DNA of 63,534 nt from Gemmatimonadota bacterium (GTDB lineage Bacteria > Gemmatimonadota > Gemmatimonadetes > Gemmatimonadales > Gemmatimonadaceae). The notes beneath the pieces are model-generated. The model saw nothing but the letters and a program-made list of their open reading frames with translations, ran no database searches and was not told where the DNA came from. Position 1 is the stretch's first letter. Every line of letters starts with the position of its first letter. A program made the position numbers and the translations under genes. Shown piece after piece: positions 46,327 to 58,166 of the stretch. The stretch covers positions 1 through 63,534 of the forward strand of contig JAHFCT010000018.1 of assembly GCA_023249375.1 (NCBI GenBank), given 5' to 3'.

Positions 46327-47384
46327 CACCGGCCTTGCGTCTCGCGCATGTGGCGATACGCCACGGCGGCGTCCGCCGGACGGCCGAGCCGGTCGAGCAC
46401 GATGCCGACGCCCTTGAACGCGCGCCAATTCGCCGGATCAAGCGCGGTCGCGCGCTCGTACGCGTGAAGCGCCGCCGTCAATTGGTCCACGTGATTAAGT
46501 GCCTCGCCAAGGTAGAAATGTGCGAGCGCATCCTCGCTGCGCTGCGCCGCGGCCTTCTGCAGCGGTTCCACCGCGTCGCGCCAGCGCGCCCGGCGGCACG
46601 ACAGGATTCCCGTCTGCAGCTGCACCTCGGGATCGTCGGCCCGCAGCTTCGACGCGCGCTTCAGCTCGGCCTCGGCCAAGTCGTACTTTAGTCGGCTGCC
46701 CAGGAGGAACGCGCGCGCGCAGATGATGCGCAGTTCGTCGCCGCCGGCGGCCAGGCAGTCATCGAGTGCCGCCAGCGCCGCGCTGGCATTCCCGTGCTTC
46801 TCGAGTGCGTTCGCGTACGCGATCGCCGCCTCGGCGTCGCGCGGCGACATCTCGGTGGAACGCTTCAGCGGGTCGAGCGCGGCACTCGGCATCGCCGTGG
46901 GTGTCGGGCGCAACGGTGCGATCATCGCGGCCGGCAGCGGATGCGGACCTGAGTTGCGCATCGAAGTCACGGGCCGTGACGTCGCCGGGCGCGACGTGTC
47001 TCCCGCCGCCGGCGCGCTCGCGGCGGGCTTCGGTGCAGCCGCGGCCGTCCACGAGGCCGACGGTCGCGCCGGCGCCGATGGCTGGGGAATCGCCGGTCGC
47101 GGCGACGTGGACGGGCGCTGGCGCTGCGCCGCCGGCGCCGACTCCGCCTCCTGCACGATGCGCACCGACCAACTCGGCCCCGCATCCTCGACATCATCGT
47201 ACGACGACTCACCGCAGACCGGCGGTTCGCGAAATCCAACCGCGGTTGAGGCCTGCGCGTCGCCCCCTCCGTCGGCGATCTGGTCCACCCGCAGCTGCGG
47301 CACGGCCGAGACGTCGCCGAAGGAGAGCTGGGCGGGGTCGTAGCCGGGGACGGCTGGGGTCGGGCGCGGGTCTCGCGTGGTCAC
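46326..47384 (-). CDS. TPR protein with long disordered N-terminus
   Basis: A 352-residue product from GTG 47384, with GAGG upstream. Residues 1-170 are Pro/Ala/Ser-rich and likely disordered. Residues 180-350 hold about five TPR units (AAIAYANALEKHGNASAALAALDDCL; AHFYLGEALNHVDQLTAALHAYERATALDP; FKGVGIVLDRLGRPADAAVAYRHM). There is no signal peptide. It is the first gene of a minus-strand run that includes the glycosyltransferase. Confidence 0.8.
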   Translation of the reverse strand: MTTRDPRPTPAVPGYDPAQLSFGDVSAVPQLRVDQIADGGGDAQASTAVGFREPPVCGESSYDDVEDAGPSWSVRIVQEAESAPAAQRQRPSTSPRPAIPQPSAPARPSASWTAAAAPKPAASAPAAGDTSRPATSRPVTSMRNSGPHPLPAAMIAPLRPTPTAMPSAALDPLKRSTEMSPRDAEAAIAYANALEKHGNASAALAALDDCLAAGGDELRIICARAFLLGSRLKYDLAEAELKRASKLRADDPEVQLQTGILSCRRARWRDAVEPLQKAAAQRSEDALAHFYLGEALNHVDQLTAALHAYERATALDPANWRAFKGVGIVLDRLGRPADAAVAYRHMRETQGR

Positions 47385-47505
47385 GAGCCTCAGGGATTAA
47401 GGGGGGAACAAACAATCTAGCCAGCGCGGCGCCCGGTCGGCCAACGGAACCCGGATAGTACGCCCGGCTCCCATCTTGGCCTTCCCGCTGTCATCTTACA
47501 AAGCT

Positions 47506-50310
<2,805 letters not shown>

Positions 50311-50366
50311 ACGGCTGACGGCAAACGGCAGACGGCAGACCGTAGACGGCTGAGTCCAGACGGCAG
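50311..50366 (+). repeat. Eight 7-base repeats directly after uvrA
   Basis: The first unit begins at the base after the uvrA TAG, and eight units follow with no phase change. Unit types are ACGGCTG (2), ACGGCAA (1), ACGGCAG (3), ACCGTAG (1) and AGTCCAG (1). The array runs into copy D of the dispersed repeat. Confidence 0.88.
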
Positions 50367-50379
50367 ACGCGCCCCCCCG

Positions 50380-50443
50380 ATCGATCGCGATCGCATTCCT
50401 CAGTCGCGATCCCGATCCCAATCCGTGATCCCTGTCCCAAATC
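50380..50443. repeat. Dispersed ATC-phased repeat, copy D
   Basis: A run of ATC-led units ends with the invariant core AATCCGTGATCCCTGTCC (50420-50437) and AAATC at 50439-50443, 6 bases before the sdaAB ATG. No two-tier hairpin is present; the left part is the 7-base array after uvrA. Confidence 0.8.
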
Positions 50444-50449
50444 GCAGTC

Positions 50450-51124
50450 ATGGTCTCCATCCTCGACATCATCGGCCCCGTCATGGTCGGCCCGAGCAGC
50501 AGCCACACTGCCGGCGCCTGTCGGCTGGGGCTCCTCGCGCGCAATCTCGTGGGCGGCACGCCGCAGCGCGCCCGCATCGAGCTGCACGGCTCGTTCGCCC
50601 GCACCGGCGAAGGGCACGGCACCGACAAGGCAATTGCCGGCGGACTGCTCGGCTTCCGCCCCGATGATGACCGCCTGCGCACCGCCCTCGAGATCGCCGA
50701 GCGCGAAGGCCTCGACTACGCCTTCGAGAAGACGAAGCTCGGCGAAGAGAACGAAGTGCATCCAAACTCGGTGCGCATCACCGTCGAGCGCGATGGACGC
50801 AGCTCCGTGATGGTGGGTTCATCGATCGGCGCCGGCCGCATCCTGGTGAACGAGATCGACGGCTTCCCGGTCGAGGTGCACGCGGACCACCACACCATCG
50901 TGCTCGTCGCCGAGGATATTCGCGGCTCGATTGCGCGCATCACGACGCTGCTCGCCGACGACGGCGTGAATATCGCCACCATTCGCGTCAGCCGCCGCCG
51001 CCGCGGTGGCGATGCCTTCATGGTCATTGAACTCGACGAGCCTCCCGGCGACAACGTGCGGGATCACATTCGCGCCCTCGACTGGGTGCGCTGGGCATTC
51101 GCGCTGGAGAAGGTGAACGCGTAG
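50450..51124 (+). CDS. sdaAB: L-serine ammonia-lyase, iron-sulfur type, beta subunit
   Basis: With the alpha subunit it deaminates L-serine to pyruvate. The 224-residue product has the SILDIIGPVMVGPSSSHTAGA start with the conserved SSHTAG motif, HGSFARTGEGHGTDKA, and a C-terminal ACT domain (IRGSIARITTLLADDGVNIATIRVSRRRRGG) that probably binds serine. Copy D of the dispersed repeat forms most of its leader, so ribosome binding may be affected. Confidence 0.95.
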   Translation: MVSILDIIGPVMVGPSSSHTAGACRLGLLARNLVGGTPQRARIELHGSFARTGEGHGTDKAIAGGLLGFRPDDDRLRTALEIAEREGLDYAFEKTKLGEENEVHPNSVRITVERDGRSSVMVGSSIGAGRILVNEIDGFPVEVHADHHTIVLVAEDIRGSIARITTLLADDGVNIATIRVSRRRRGGDAFMVIELDEPPGDNVRDHIRALDWVRWAFALEKVNA

Positions 51125-51181
51125 TCCCGAACGTTTCGTCCGTCCGCTCCTCACTCGTCCCCCCGCTTTCGCCTCCCTGTC

Positions 51182-52060
51182 ATGTACACCTCGCTCAACG
51201 CCGCGATCACCGACGCCGAAGCACGTGGCCTTCGGCTGAGCGAACTCGCCCTCGAGGCGGAGTCGCTCGATCAAGGCCGCGCCGTCGCGGACATTCGCGA
51301 TGCCCTCGGCCGCGCCCTTGCCGTGATGCGCGAGGCGGTGGCGCGCGGCGCCGCCGGCGATCTGCGCAGCGCCTCGGGGTTGGTTGGCGGTGACGCGGCC
51401 AAGTTGCGCGACGGTCCAGCCGGCCCGCTCAGCGGCACGCCATTCCGCGACGTTCTCATGCGCGCGCTCGCCGTGCAGGAAGTCAACGCCGCGATGGGTG
51501 TCATTGTCGCCGCGCCCACCGCGGGAGGTGCGGGTGTGCTGCCCGCGGTGCTCACCGGGCTCGCCGACGCGCGCGGGCTCTCCGACGACAAACTCATCGA
51601 CGCGCTCGCCACCGCCGGCCTCATTGGCGCCGTCATCGCCGAGCGCGCGTCGTTGAGCGGTGCCGAGGGCGGCTGTCAGGCGGAGACCGGCGCGGCCGCC
51701 GGCATGGCGGCGGGCGCCGCGGTGGAGATGCTCGGCGGCACGCCGTCGCAATGCGGTCACGCCGTGGCACTCGCACAACAAGGCACGCTCGGTCTTGTGT
51801 GTGATCCGCTGGGCGGGCTCGTCGAACTGCCGTGCGTCTTCCGCAACGCCACCGGCAGCGCCATTGCACTTGCCGCCATCGAGATGGCGCTCGCCGGCAT
51901 CGAGTTCGCGATTCCTGCCGATGAGGTCATCGATACCATGGGCCAGATCGGCCGCGAGATGGACGTGCGGTATCGAGAGACGGCGGGCGGCGGCCTGGCG
52001 GCAACGCCCACCGGACGGCGCCTTGCCCGCGAGCGGCTCTATCAATTGAAGCGGCAGTAG
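51182..52060 (+). CDS. sdaAA: L-serine ammonia-lyase, iron-sulfur type, alpha subunit
   Basis: The 292-residue catalytic subunit carries the oxygen-sensitive [4Fe-4S] cluster. Candidate Cys ligands are in EGGCQAETGAAAGMAA, SQCGHAVALA, GLVCDPLGG and LPCVFRNA, all conserved in the family. The Gly-rich AAPTAGGAGVLPAVLT segment is typical. It follows the beta subunit by 57 bases, so the two are co-expressed as separate chains, as in Bacillus, not fused as in E. coli. Confidence 0.95.
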   Translation: MYTSLNAAITDAEARGLRLSELALEAESLDQGRAVADIRDALGRALAVMREAVARGAAGDLRSASGLVGGDAAKLRDGPAGPLSGTPFRDVLMRALAVQEVNAAMGVIVAAPTAGGAGVLPAVLTGLADARGLSDDKLIDALATAGLIGAVIAERASLSGAEGGCQAETGAAAGMAAGAAVEMLGGTPSQCGHAVALAQQGTLGLVCDPLGGLVELPCVFRNATGSAIALAAIEMALAGIEFAIPADEVIDTMGQIGREMDVRYRETAGGGLAATPTGRRLARERLYQLKRQ

Positions 52061-52150
52061 CCCCCACTCTGGCGCCGTCCCCGTGTCAGTGTGAAACTTC
52101 CAGCCACGGGGCCGACGTAGGAATGCCCACACGCTGACGCAGGAACGATC

Positions 52151-52555
52151 ATGGTCAACCGCGAAGATCTCGAAAAATTCCTCGACCGCCTCGCGAGCGA
52201 AGGCGGCTCGTATCAGGAAGTCGAACCGGGCCTGTGGACCGTCAACCCTGGCGGCGAACTCGACCTGAGTGTCGTCGTCCATCATTCGCCGCCGGTCGTG
52301 GTGCTGCGTGTGAAGGTCATGGACACGCCGGGCGACGACTCGACGGCTGCGCGGCTCAACCGCCGCCTGCTCGAGCTCAACGCCACCGACCTGCTGCATG
52401 GGTCGTACGGCATCGATGCCGACTCGATCGTGCTCACCGAGGCCCTCGAACTCGAACACCTGGACTTCCAGGAGTTCCTGGCCGCATACGAAAGCATCAC
52501 GCTCGCCCTCGCCTCGCACCTCCGCGAGCTGGCGACGATCCGCGAGGCAAAGTGA
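52151..52555 (+). CDS. YbjN-domain protein
   Basis: A 134-residue product with AGGA 7 bases before the ATG. The pattern REDLEKFLDRLASEGGSYQEVEPGLWTV, then VVVLRVKVMDTP and LLELNATDLLHGSYGIDADSIVLTEALELEHLDFQEFLAAYESI, fits the YbjN/type III chaperone-like fold. It starts 3 bases before pspA. The same pair occurs in other bacteria, which suggests a role in membrane-stress response. Confidence 0.8.
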   Translation: MVNREDLEKFLDRLASEGGSYQEVEPGLWTVNPGGELDLSVVVHHSPPVVVLRVKVMDTPGDDSTAARLNRRLLELNATDLLHGSYGIDADSIVLTEALELEHLDFQEFLAAYESITLALASHLRELATIREAK

Positions 52556-52557
52556 CG

Positions 52558-53331
<774 letters not shown>

Positions 53332-54399
53332 TTGACGCCCGCTGAAGCGCCGCGCCGTTTCGGCATGGCGCTCGCCGGTGTGGCCGCGGCGGCGCTCCTC
53401 GTCTGGTTGGCGGGGCGCGTCGCCGACCTGCTTCTGCTGTTCTTCATCGCCGTCCTGCTCGCGGTCTACCTCGGCGCCACCACGGACTTCCTCGTGGCGC
53501 GCACGCGCTTGCCACGCTCGGCGGCGTTTGCGCTCGCCATCGTCGGCACAATCTTGATCGTGCTCGGCATCGCGTCGCTCCTCATGGGTCCGGTCGTGGC
53601 GCAGACGCACGAACTGATCGACGTCCTGCCTCGATACGTGCCCACGTGGGAATCGCAGCTCGAGACGCTGATCGCGAGTATCCCGGGCGCGGGAGATGTG
53701 GTGCGCCCCGGCGAACACCGCCTCGTGCAGCTCGCGCTCGAGGAGGCGAAGAGCTTTGCGGGCGGCGTGGTGCCTCGCGTCTTCAGCGTCCTGCACGGCT
53801 TCATCAACCTCGTCTCGGTGCTCGTGATGGCGCTGTATCTCGCGCTGCACCCGGGCACCTATCTCGACCTGTTCATCTCGCTCATCCCGCCGCGCCACCG
53901 CGACGCGGCACGCGACGTCATTGGCGGCGCCACACAGGCGCTGCGCGCGTGGACCTTCGCCCAGCTCCTCGCGATGTTCGTCCTCGGCGCACTCTCGGCG
54001 CTCGGCCTCTGGGCACTCGGCGTCCCGTACTGGCTCACCTTTGGCATCTTCACGGGCGTGGTCGCGCTCGTGCCGTTCTTCGGCACGCTCATCTCGTCGC
54101 TGCTCCCAGCGCTGTTCGTGCTGACCGACGGCGACTGGGTGCGGGCCCTGCTGGTGGTCGCGTTCGGGTTCGTCATTCACTTCGTCGAGAACAACGTCGT
54201 GAATCCACTGATCATGCAGAAGCACGCGAGCTTGCCGCCGGTGCTCACCATCATGAGCGTGCTCATTTGCGGCAAGCTGCTGGGCCCGATGGGCCTGCTC
54301 GTCGCCGTGCCGGGACTCTCGGTGTTGCTCGTCGTGCTTCGCAAATTGCTCGTCGAGCGTGGCTACGGTGACGCGTCTGCGCCGAGCGTCAGCGCCTGA
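53332..54399 (+). CDS. AI-2E family transporter (PerM/YdiK-like)
   Basis: TTG at 53332 comes immediately after the pspA stop, with GAGGAGAAG upstream in the end of pspA. The 355-residue membrane protein has about eight hydrophobic segments and the family motif FGIFTGVVALVPFFGTLISSLLPALFVL, then ENNVVNPLIMQKHASLPPVLTIMSVLICGKLLGPMGLLVAVP. Members export varied small molecules or act as Na+/H+ exchangers. Autoinducer-2 transport should not be assumed. Confidence 0.9.
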   Translation: MTPAEAPRRFGMALAGVAAAALLVWLAGRVADLLLLFFIAVLLAVYLGATTDFLVARTRLPRSAAFALAIVGTILIVLGIASLLMGPVVAQTHELIDVLPRYVPTWESQLETLIASIPGAGDVVRPGEHRLVQLALEEAKSFAGGVVPRVFSVLHGFINLVSVLVMALYLALHPGTYLDLFISLIPPRHRDAARDVIGGATQALRAWTFAQLLAMFVLGALSALGLWALGVPYWLTFGIFTGVVALVPFFGTLISSLLPALFVLTDGDWVRALLVVAFGFVIHFVENNVVNPLIMQKHASLPPVLTIMSVLICGKLLGPMGLLVAVPGLSVLLVVLRKLLVERGYGDASAPSVSA

Positions 54400-54432
54400 T
54401 TCGTGTGGCGGGCAGGAACTGCAGCTGCCTAC

Positions 54433-54570
54433 CACGGATGCATCGGATGTTGCACGGATTCGCACGGATCAAGCAGCGAAAAGGGGGAACTGCGTTGGCC
54501 CACGCCAAGCAGTTCCCCCAAGTTCTTTGCCGTATCCGTGCCCATCCGTGCCGTTTCCGATTCATCCGTG
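54433..54570. repeat. Inverted CACGGAT-unit element with two-tier hairpin (in 54400-54722)
   Basis: This occupies a 323-base gene-free region; the rest of it shows nothing else. Left side: CACGGAT at 54433, 54453 and 54463 and ATCGGAT at 54442. Right side: the inverse ATCCGTG at 54534, 54544 and 54564. In the centre GGGGGAACTGC (54483-54493) pairs with GCAGTTCCCCC (54509-54519) over 11 bp; inside, TTGGC pairs with GCCAA around CCAC with a single bulged G. It shares ATCCGTGA with the other dispersed repeats and may also end the pspA transcript. Confidence 0.8.
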
Positions 54571-54722
54571 ACTCGCAGTAAGCGCCCGCACCTCCACGAC
54601 GTCATCGGACGAATTCGACCATCGAAAGCGCTCGCGTGTTTTCGATGCCACCTGCACCCGATCGGTGATGGCCGACGCACGCTGATCGTGCACACTCGGC
54701 GCACTTCCACCGGAGTGCGCCC

Positions 54723-55634
54723 ATGGACGACAGCGTCGTTTCATTTTCCAACATCCGCAAGACATACGGCGCCGGCATCTACGGCACGCGCGGCGGCGTC
54801 GTTGCGCTCGACGGCGTGAGCGGCGAGATCGCCGAGGGCGAGATCGTCGGTGTCGCGGGAACGTCAGGCGCAGGGAAAAGCACGTTGCTGCGCATCGCCG
54901 CCGGCATGCTGCGCGTCGACTCCGGCACGGTACAGTGGTGCGGTGCGGCGGAGTGTCCGCCGCGCTATGCCGCCTTTGTCCCGTCGCACGCCGTGCTCCA
55001 CGATTTTCTCACGGTGCGCGAAGCGCTGCGCTTTGCCGCGGTGCAGCGCGAACTGTACGGCGCCGTGCGCGTCGTCGCCGAGGATCTCTGGCCGGCGCGG
55101 CTTGGTCTCGCGCCGCGGCTCGAGACGCGGGTCGGTGTGCTCCCCACCGCCGAGCGGCGGATGGTCGCGCTCGCCGCCGCGCTTCAGGGCGGACCATCCC
55201 TCGTGGCGTTTGACGGTGCGCTCGACGGGCTCGATCCTGCCGCCCGCCGCGAGATGTGCCGCGCGCTGCACGTCGTGGCGGCTGGCGGCGTGTCCGTGCT
55301 TCTTGCCGCCGCCGACCTCGGCGTGCTTGCCGGCGTTGCGCATCGCGGTGCGCTGCTGCGCGAGGGGCGTGTGGTGGCGTGGATCGATCCGCGCGTCGCC
55401 GCGCCGCGCAATTCACTCGAACTCGCCGTCGGCGCCCCGCGTGTTGCCGCCGCCCGGCTGCGCCGCCATGTCGCCGCGTCGTGCCGCCGTGACGGTGCGG
55501 TGCGCGTGGTGCTCGCCGACCGCTCCGCCGAGGAAGTGCTCGCGCTCTGCCGCGCCGAGGGCATTCGCGTGCTTCGATCGCGCGTGGTGACTGAACCGGC
55601 CGGGCGGTGGACGGTACCCCCGGCGCCCGGCTAG
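54723..55634 (+). CDS. Degenerate orphan ABC ATPase
   Basis: A 303-residue protein with GGAG before the ATG. Walker A is intact (GTSGAGKST, near residue 51). The signature LSGGQ is replaced by LPTAERR. The Walker B-equivalent VAFDGALDGLD has Gly where the catalytic Glu should be. A C-terminal domain of about 80 residues follows, similar in place to regulatory ends of DrrA-like ATPases. No permease gene is adjacent. It may bind but not turn over ATP. It starts just upstream of cysS on the same strand. Confidence 0.78.
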   Translation: MDDSVVSFSNIRKTYGAGIYGTRGGVVALDGVSGEIAEGEIVGVAGTSGAGKSTLLRIAAGMLRVDSGTVQWCGAAECPPRYAAFVPSHAVLHDFLTVREALRFAAVQRELYGAVRVVAEDLWPARLGLAPRLETRVGVLPTAERRMVALAAALQGGPSLVAFDGALDGLDPAARREMCRALHVVAAGGVSVLLAAADLGVLAGVAHRGALLREGRVVAWIDPRVAAPRNSLELAVGAPRVAAARLRRHVAASCRRDGAVRVVLADRSAEEVLALCRAEGIRVLRSRVVTEPAGRWTVPPAPG

Positions 55635-55643
55635 CTTTCGGGC

Positions 55644-57056
55644 ATGCCCGAGTTCCGCCTCTACAACTCGATGACGCGCAGCGTCGAACCGTTCGCTCCG
55701 GCCGACGGCGAAACCGTGCGCATGTATGCCTGTGGCCCCACCGTCTACAACCCCGCGCACCTCGGGAACTTCCGCACCTTCCTGTTCGCCGACTTGATGC
55801 GGCGTTCATTGAAGCTCGCGGGCTTCAAGGTGCGCCAGGTGATGAACCTGACGGACGTGGACGACAAGATCATCAAGCGCGCGACCGAGCAGAAGAAGAC
55901 GGTGCGCGAGGTCACCGAGCCCGTCATCGGCATGTTCATCGCCGACCGCGACTACCTGCGCATCGAGCCGGCGGAGCATTATCCGCGCGCCACCGACTTC
56001 ATTGTCGAGATGGTGGATCTCGTGCGGCGCCTCGAGATGAAAGGCATCGCCTATCAGGCCGACGACAAGTCGGTCTATTTTGCCATCGACCGGTTTCCCG
56101 GCTATGGGCGGCTCTCGCGGCTCGACACGCGCGAGCTCAAGACCGGTGCGCGCGTGGCGCAGGACGACTACGCCAAGGAAAACGCGCAGGACTTCGCGCT
56201 CTGGAAATCCGCAACGCCCGACGATGAAGCGTGCGGCGCGGCGTGGGATTCGCCGTGGGGCCGTGGACGCCCCGGCTGGCATCTCGAGTGCTCGGCGATG
56301 GCGATGAGCCTGCTCGGCGAGACCATCGACATCCATACAGGCGGCGTCGACCTGCAGTTCCCGCATCACGAGGACGAGATCGCGCAGAGCGAGGCCGCAA
56401 CGGGCAAGCCGTTCGCGCGCTTCTGGTGCCATGGCGAGTTCCTGCTCACCGACGGGGCCAAGATGGCCAAGCGCGTGGGCAACGTGTCGACGGTCGAAGA
56501 CTTGCGTTCGCAGCAGGTCAGCGCGGCCGCCGTGCGGCATCTCATGTTCTCGACGCACTACCGCAAGCAACTCAACCTGTCGGGTGCGGCCCTCGAAGCG
56601 AGCATGGAGGCGGTGCGCCGCGTCGGCGATTTCGCGGGGCGGCTGGCCGCGGCGCCGGGCGGCACGCCCGCGCTGGCGACGGTGGCGGAGACGTTTCGCG
56701 CCGAGTTTGATGACGCGTTGCGCGATGATCTGAATGCGCCGCGCGCGCAGGCCGCGCTGTTTGTATTCATCAATCACGTGAATGCGGAACTCGACAAGCG
56801 CGGCAGCGATGTGGCCGGTCTGGCCGCGGCGCGCGAGGCATTTGCACGGGCCGATGCGGTGCTGAACATCGTTCCCGAGCGCGAGGGCGTTGACGCATCG
56901 CTCGAGCCGTGGGTGGAGCAGCAGATGCTCGCGCGGAAGGCAGCGCGTGGGCGTCGGGATTTTGCGGCGGCCGATCAGATCCGCAAAGCGTTGGAAGAAA
57001 AGGGGATAGTGGTTGAGGATACCGCCGAGGGCGCGCGTTGGAAGAAGGTGCGCTGA
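55644..57056 (+). CDS. cysS: Cysteinyl-tRNA synthetase
   Basis: A 470-residue class I enzyme that charges tRNA-Cys. Zinc ligand Cys in [10 protein letters not shown], the HIGH-equivalent HLGN, then ECSAMAM and [13 protein letters not shown] with further zinc ligands, and the KMSKS-equivalent KMAKRVGN. The C-terminal anticodon-binding helices end in [20 protein letters not shown]. It starts 9 bases after the ABC ATPase stop, so expression is probably shared. Confidence 0.97.
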   Translation: MPEFRLYNSMTRSVEPFAPADGETVRMYACGPTVYNPAHLGNFRTFLFADLMRRSLKLAGFKVRQVMNLTDVDDKIIKRATEQKKTVREVTEPVIGMFIADRDYLRIEPAEHYPRATDFIVEMVDLVRRLEMKGIAYQADDKSVYFAIDRFPGYGRLSRLDTRELKTGARVAQDDYAKENAQDFALWKSATPDDEACGAAWDSPWGRGRPGWHLECSAMAMSLLGETIDIHTGGVDLQFPHHEDEIAQSEAATGKPFARFWCHGEFLLTDGAKMAKRVGNVSTVEDLRSQQVSAAAVRHLMFSTHYRKQLNLSGAALEASMEAVRRVGDFAGRLAAAPGGTPALATVAETFRAEFDDALRDDLNAPRAQAALFVFINHVNAELDKRGSDVAGLAAAREAFARADAVLNIVPEREGVDASLEPWVEQQMLARKAARGRRDFAAADQIRKALEEKGIVVEDTAEGARWKKVR

Positions 57057-57097
57057 GGCGCCCCTGAAGCCGCCCTAAAGCCAACAATTGCAACGGC

Positions 57098-57126
57098 TTG
57101 ACACCTGTGCGCGAGCTGAGTATTCT
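57098..57126 (+). promoter_or_regulatory. Sigma-70 promoter of the tRNA cluster
   Basis: A perfect TTGACA (57098-57103) and TATTCT (57121-57126) are 17 bases apart, the best promoter seen in the window. Transcription would begin near 57133, about 20 bases before the first tRNA. Confidence 0.85.
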
Positions 57127-57152
57127 ACGAGTCTCGCACAATTAGGCCAGTC

Positions 57153-57225
57153 GCTGACGTAGCTCAACTGGCAGAGCACTTGATTTGTAATCAAGCGGTT
57201 GCGAGTTCGACTCTCGCCGTCAGCT
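57153..57225 (+). tRNA. tRNA-Thr (anticodon TGT)
   Basis: The acceptor arms GCTGACG and CGTCAGC pair fully. The anticodon stem CTTGA/TCAAG encloses the loop TTTGTAA, so the anticodon is TGT (codon ACA). The T-loop TTCGACT is standard. CCA is not encoded. Confidence 0.96.
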
Positions 57226-57269
57226 CTGTTGGCGAATGGTGTTGGGAAGGGGCACGGTGCAGGGAAATT

Positions 57270-57352
57270 GGTGGGGTACCCAAGTGGCCAACGGGAGCAG
57301 ACTGTAAATCTGCCGGCGTATGCCTTCGAAGGTTCGAATCCTTCCCCCACCA
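57270..57352 (+). tRNA. tRNA-Tyr (anticodon GTA)
   Basis: The acceptor arms GGTGGGG and CCCCACC pair fully. The anticodon stem GCAGA/TCTGC encloses CTGTAAA, anticodon GTA. A long variable arm gives 83 bases, as expected for bacterial tRNA-Tyr. CCA is not encoded. Confidence 0.96.
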
Positions 57353-57403
57353 CTTGTATAGCGGCGGAAGGGCAGGGATTTCGAAAGGGAACGTGAAAGA
57401 CCC

Positions 57404-57476
57404 GCGGGAGTAGCTCAGCTGGTAGAGCGCAAGCCTTCCAAGCTTGATGTCGCGGGTTCGAGCCCCGTCTCCCGCT
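57404..57476 (+). tRNA. tRNA-Gly (anticodon TCC)
   Basis: The acceptor arms GCGGGAG and CTCCCGC pair fully. The anticodon stem CAAGC/GCTTG encloses CTTCCAA, anticodon TCC (codon GGA). The T-loop is TTCGAGC. A 7-base repeat array follows 9 bases later. Confidence 0.96.
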
Positions 57477-57485
57477 CTGTAATAG

Positions 57486-57527
57486 ATGGCAGATGGTCGA
57501 GAGCAGATGGCAGTCGGCAGTGGGTCG
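57486..57527 (+). repeat. Seven-base repeat array between tRNA-Gly and tRNA-Thr
   Basis: Six units in strict 7-base phase: ATGGCAG twice, with ATGGTCG, AGAGCAG, TCGGCAG and TGGGTCG variants. It lies in the spacer of the tRNA transcript. Confidence 0.7.
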
Positions 57528-57576
57528 CCGCGCAGTCATACCAGTGCGGCGATTTGTTGTCCGTGGGACCGGAGTT

Positions 57577-57649
57577 GCTGGCGTAGCTCAGTCGGTAGAG
57601 CACACCCTTGGTAAGGGTGAGGTCATCGGTTCAATCCCGATCGCCAGCT
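57577..57649 (+). tRNA. tRNA-Thr (anticodon GGT)
   Basis: The acceptor arms GCTGGCG and CGCCAGC pair fully. The anticodon stem CACCC/GGGTG encloses TTGGTAA, anticodon GGT (codon ACC). It is the fourth tRNA in the order Thr-Tyr-Gly-Thr also found before tufB in E. coli. Confidence 0.96.
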
Positions 57650-57655
57650 CTGGTG

Positions 57656-57699
57656 CAGCAGTAGTAGCAGAAACAGTAGCAGTAGCAGTAGCAGGGCAG
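57656..57699 (+). repeat. CAG/TAG triplet-hexamer run where tufB would be
   Basis: A 44-base run built of CAG and TAG triplets, mostly as the hexamer CAGTAG, starts 7 bases after tRNA-Thr. No gene is seen between it and rpmG. Confidence 0.75.
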
Positions 57700-57784
57700 T
57701 GCATGAGCATCACCTGGCACGGAGTGCCACGGGGGCGGTCAACCGTGAACCGCCAATACTTGATGGACCAACGAGGTTATTGAA

Positions 57785-57937
57785 ATGCCCCGCGACAAGA
57801 TCATCCTCGCGTGCAGCGATTGTAAGAACCGCAACTACTTCACCACCAAGAACAAGCGCCTGCATCCCGAGCGCGTCGAGTGGAAGAAGTACTGCCCGCG
57901 CTGCAACAAGCACGTCGTCCATAAGGAGACGAAGTAG
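57785..57937 (+). CDS. rpmG: Ribosomal protein bL33
   Basis: A 50-residue large-subunit protein starting [13 protein letters not shown]. It is the zinc-binding (C-plus) form with Cys10, Cys13, Cys37 and Cys40 in two CxxC pairs. GAGG lies about 10 bases before the ATG. It precedes secE by 2 bases, replacing the tufB gene common at this place. Confidence 0.96.
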   Translation: MPRDKIILACSDCKNRNYFTTKNKRLHPERVEWKKYCPRCNKHVVHKETK

Positions 57938-57939
57938 CC

Positions 57940-58158
57940 ATGGCCGTCGAGGTGGTGCAGCAGGGTCCCGTGCAGAAGGTGGTCACGTTCTATCATGACG
58001 TGATGGCCGAAATGCGGCGGGTGACCTGGCCCGACGTGCCGCAGGTGCGGCAACTCTCGGTCGGCGTGGTGTTGCTCTCGCTGTTCATCGGAGGCGTCAT
58101 CGCGCTGATGGACGTGGTGCTCCAGCAGTTGCTGGTGCGCCTCCCCTCGGCGTTCTAG
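57940..58158 (+). CDS. secE: Preprotein translocase subunit SecE
   Basis: The 72-residue essential small subunit of the SecYEG channel. It has the amphipathic helix with EMRRVTWPD (family EhxKVxWP) near residue 24 and a single membrane helix (LSVGVVLLSLFIGGVIALMDVVLQQL). This is the short one-helix form. It starts 2 bases after rpmG and 8 bases before nusG. Confidence 0.95.
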   Translation: MAVEVVQQGPVQKVVTFYHDVMAEMRRVTWPDVPQVRQLSVGVVLLSLFIGGVIALMDVVLQQLLVRLPSAF

Positions 58159-58166
58159 GAGCCTTC

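Noticed and set aside
47385-47505. LexA box upstream of uvrA
   Set aside because: No paired GAAC/GTTC or CTGT/ACAG motif with correct spacing was found.
50311-50366. CRISPR array
   Set aside because: The 7-base units follow each other without spacers, the unit is far too short, and no cas gene is in the window.
57225-57785. Hidden EF-Tu fragment or tRNA-Trp near the tRNA cluster
   Set aside because: No EF-Tu motif in any frame and no CCA anticodon loop with cloverleaf arms was found in the spacers.
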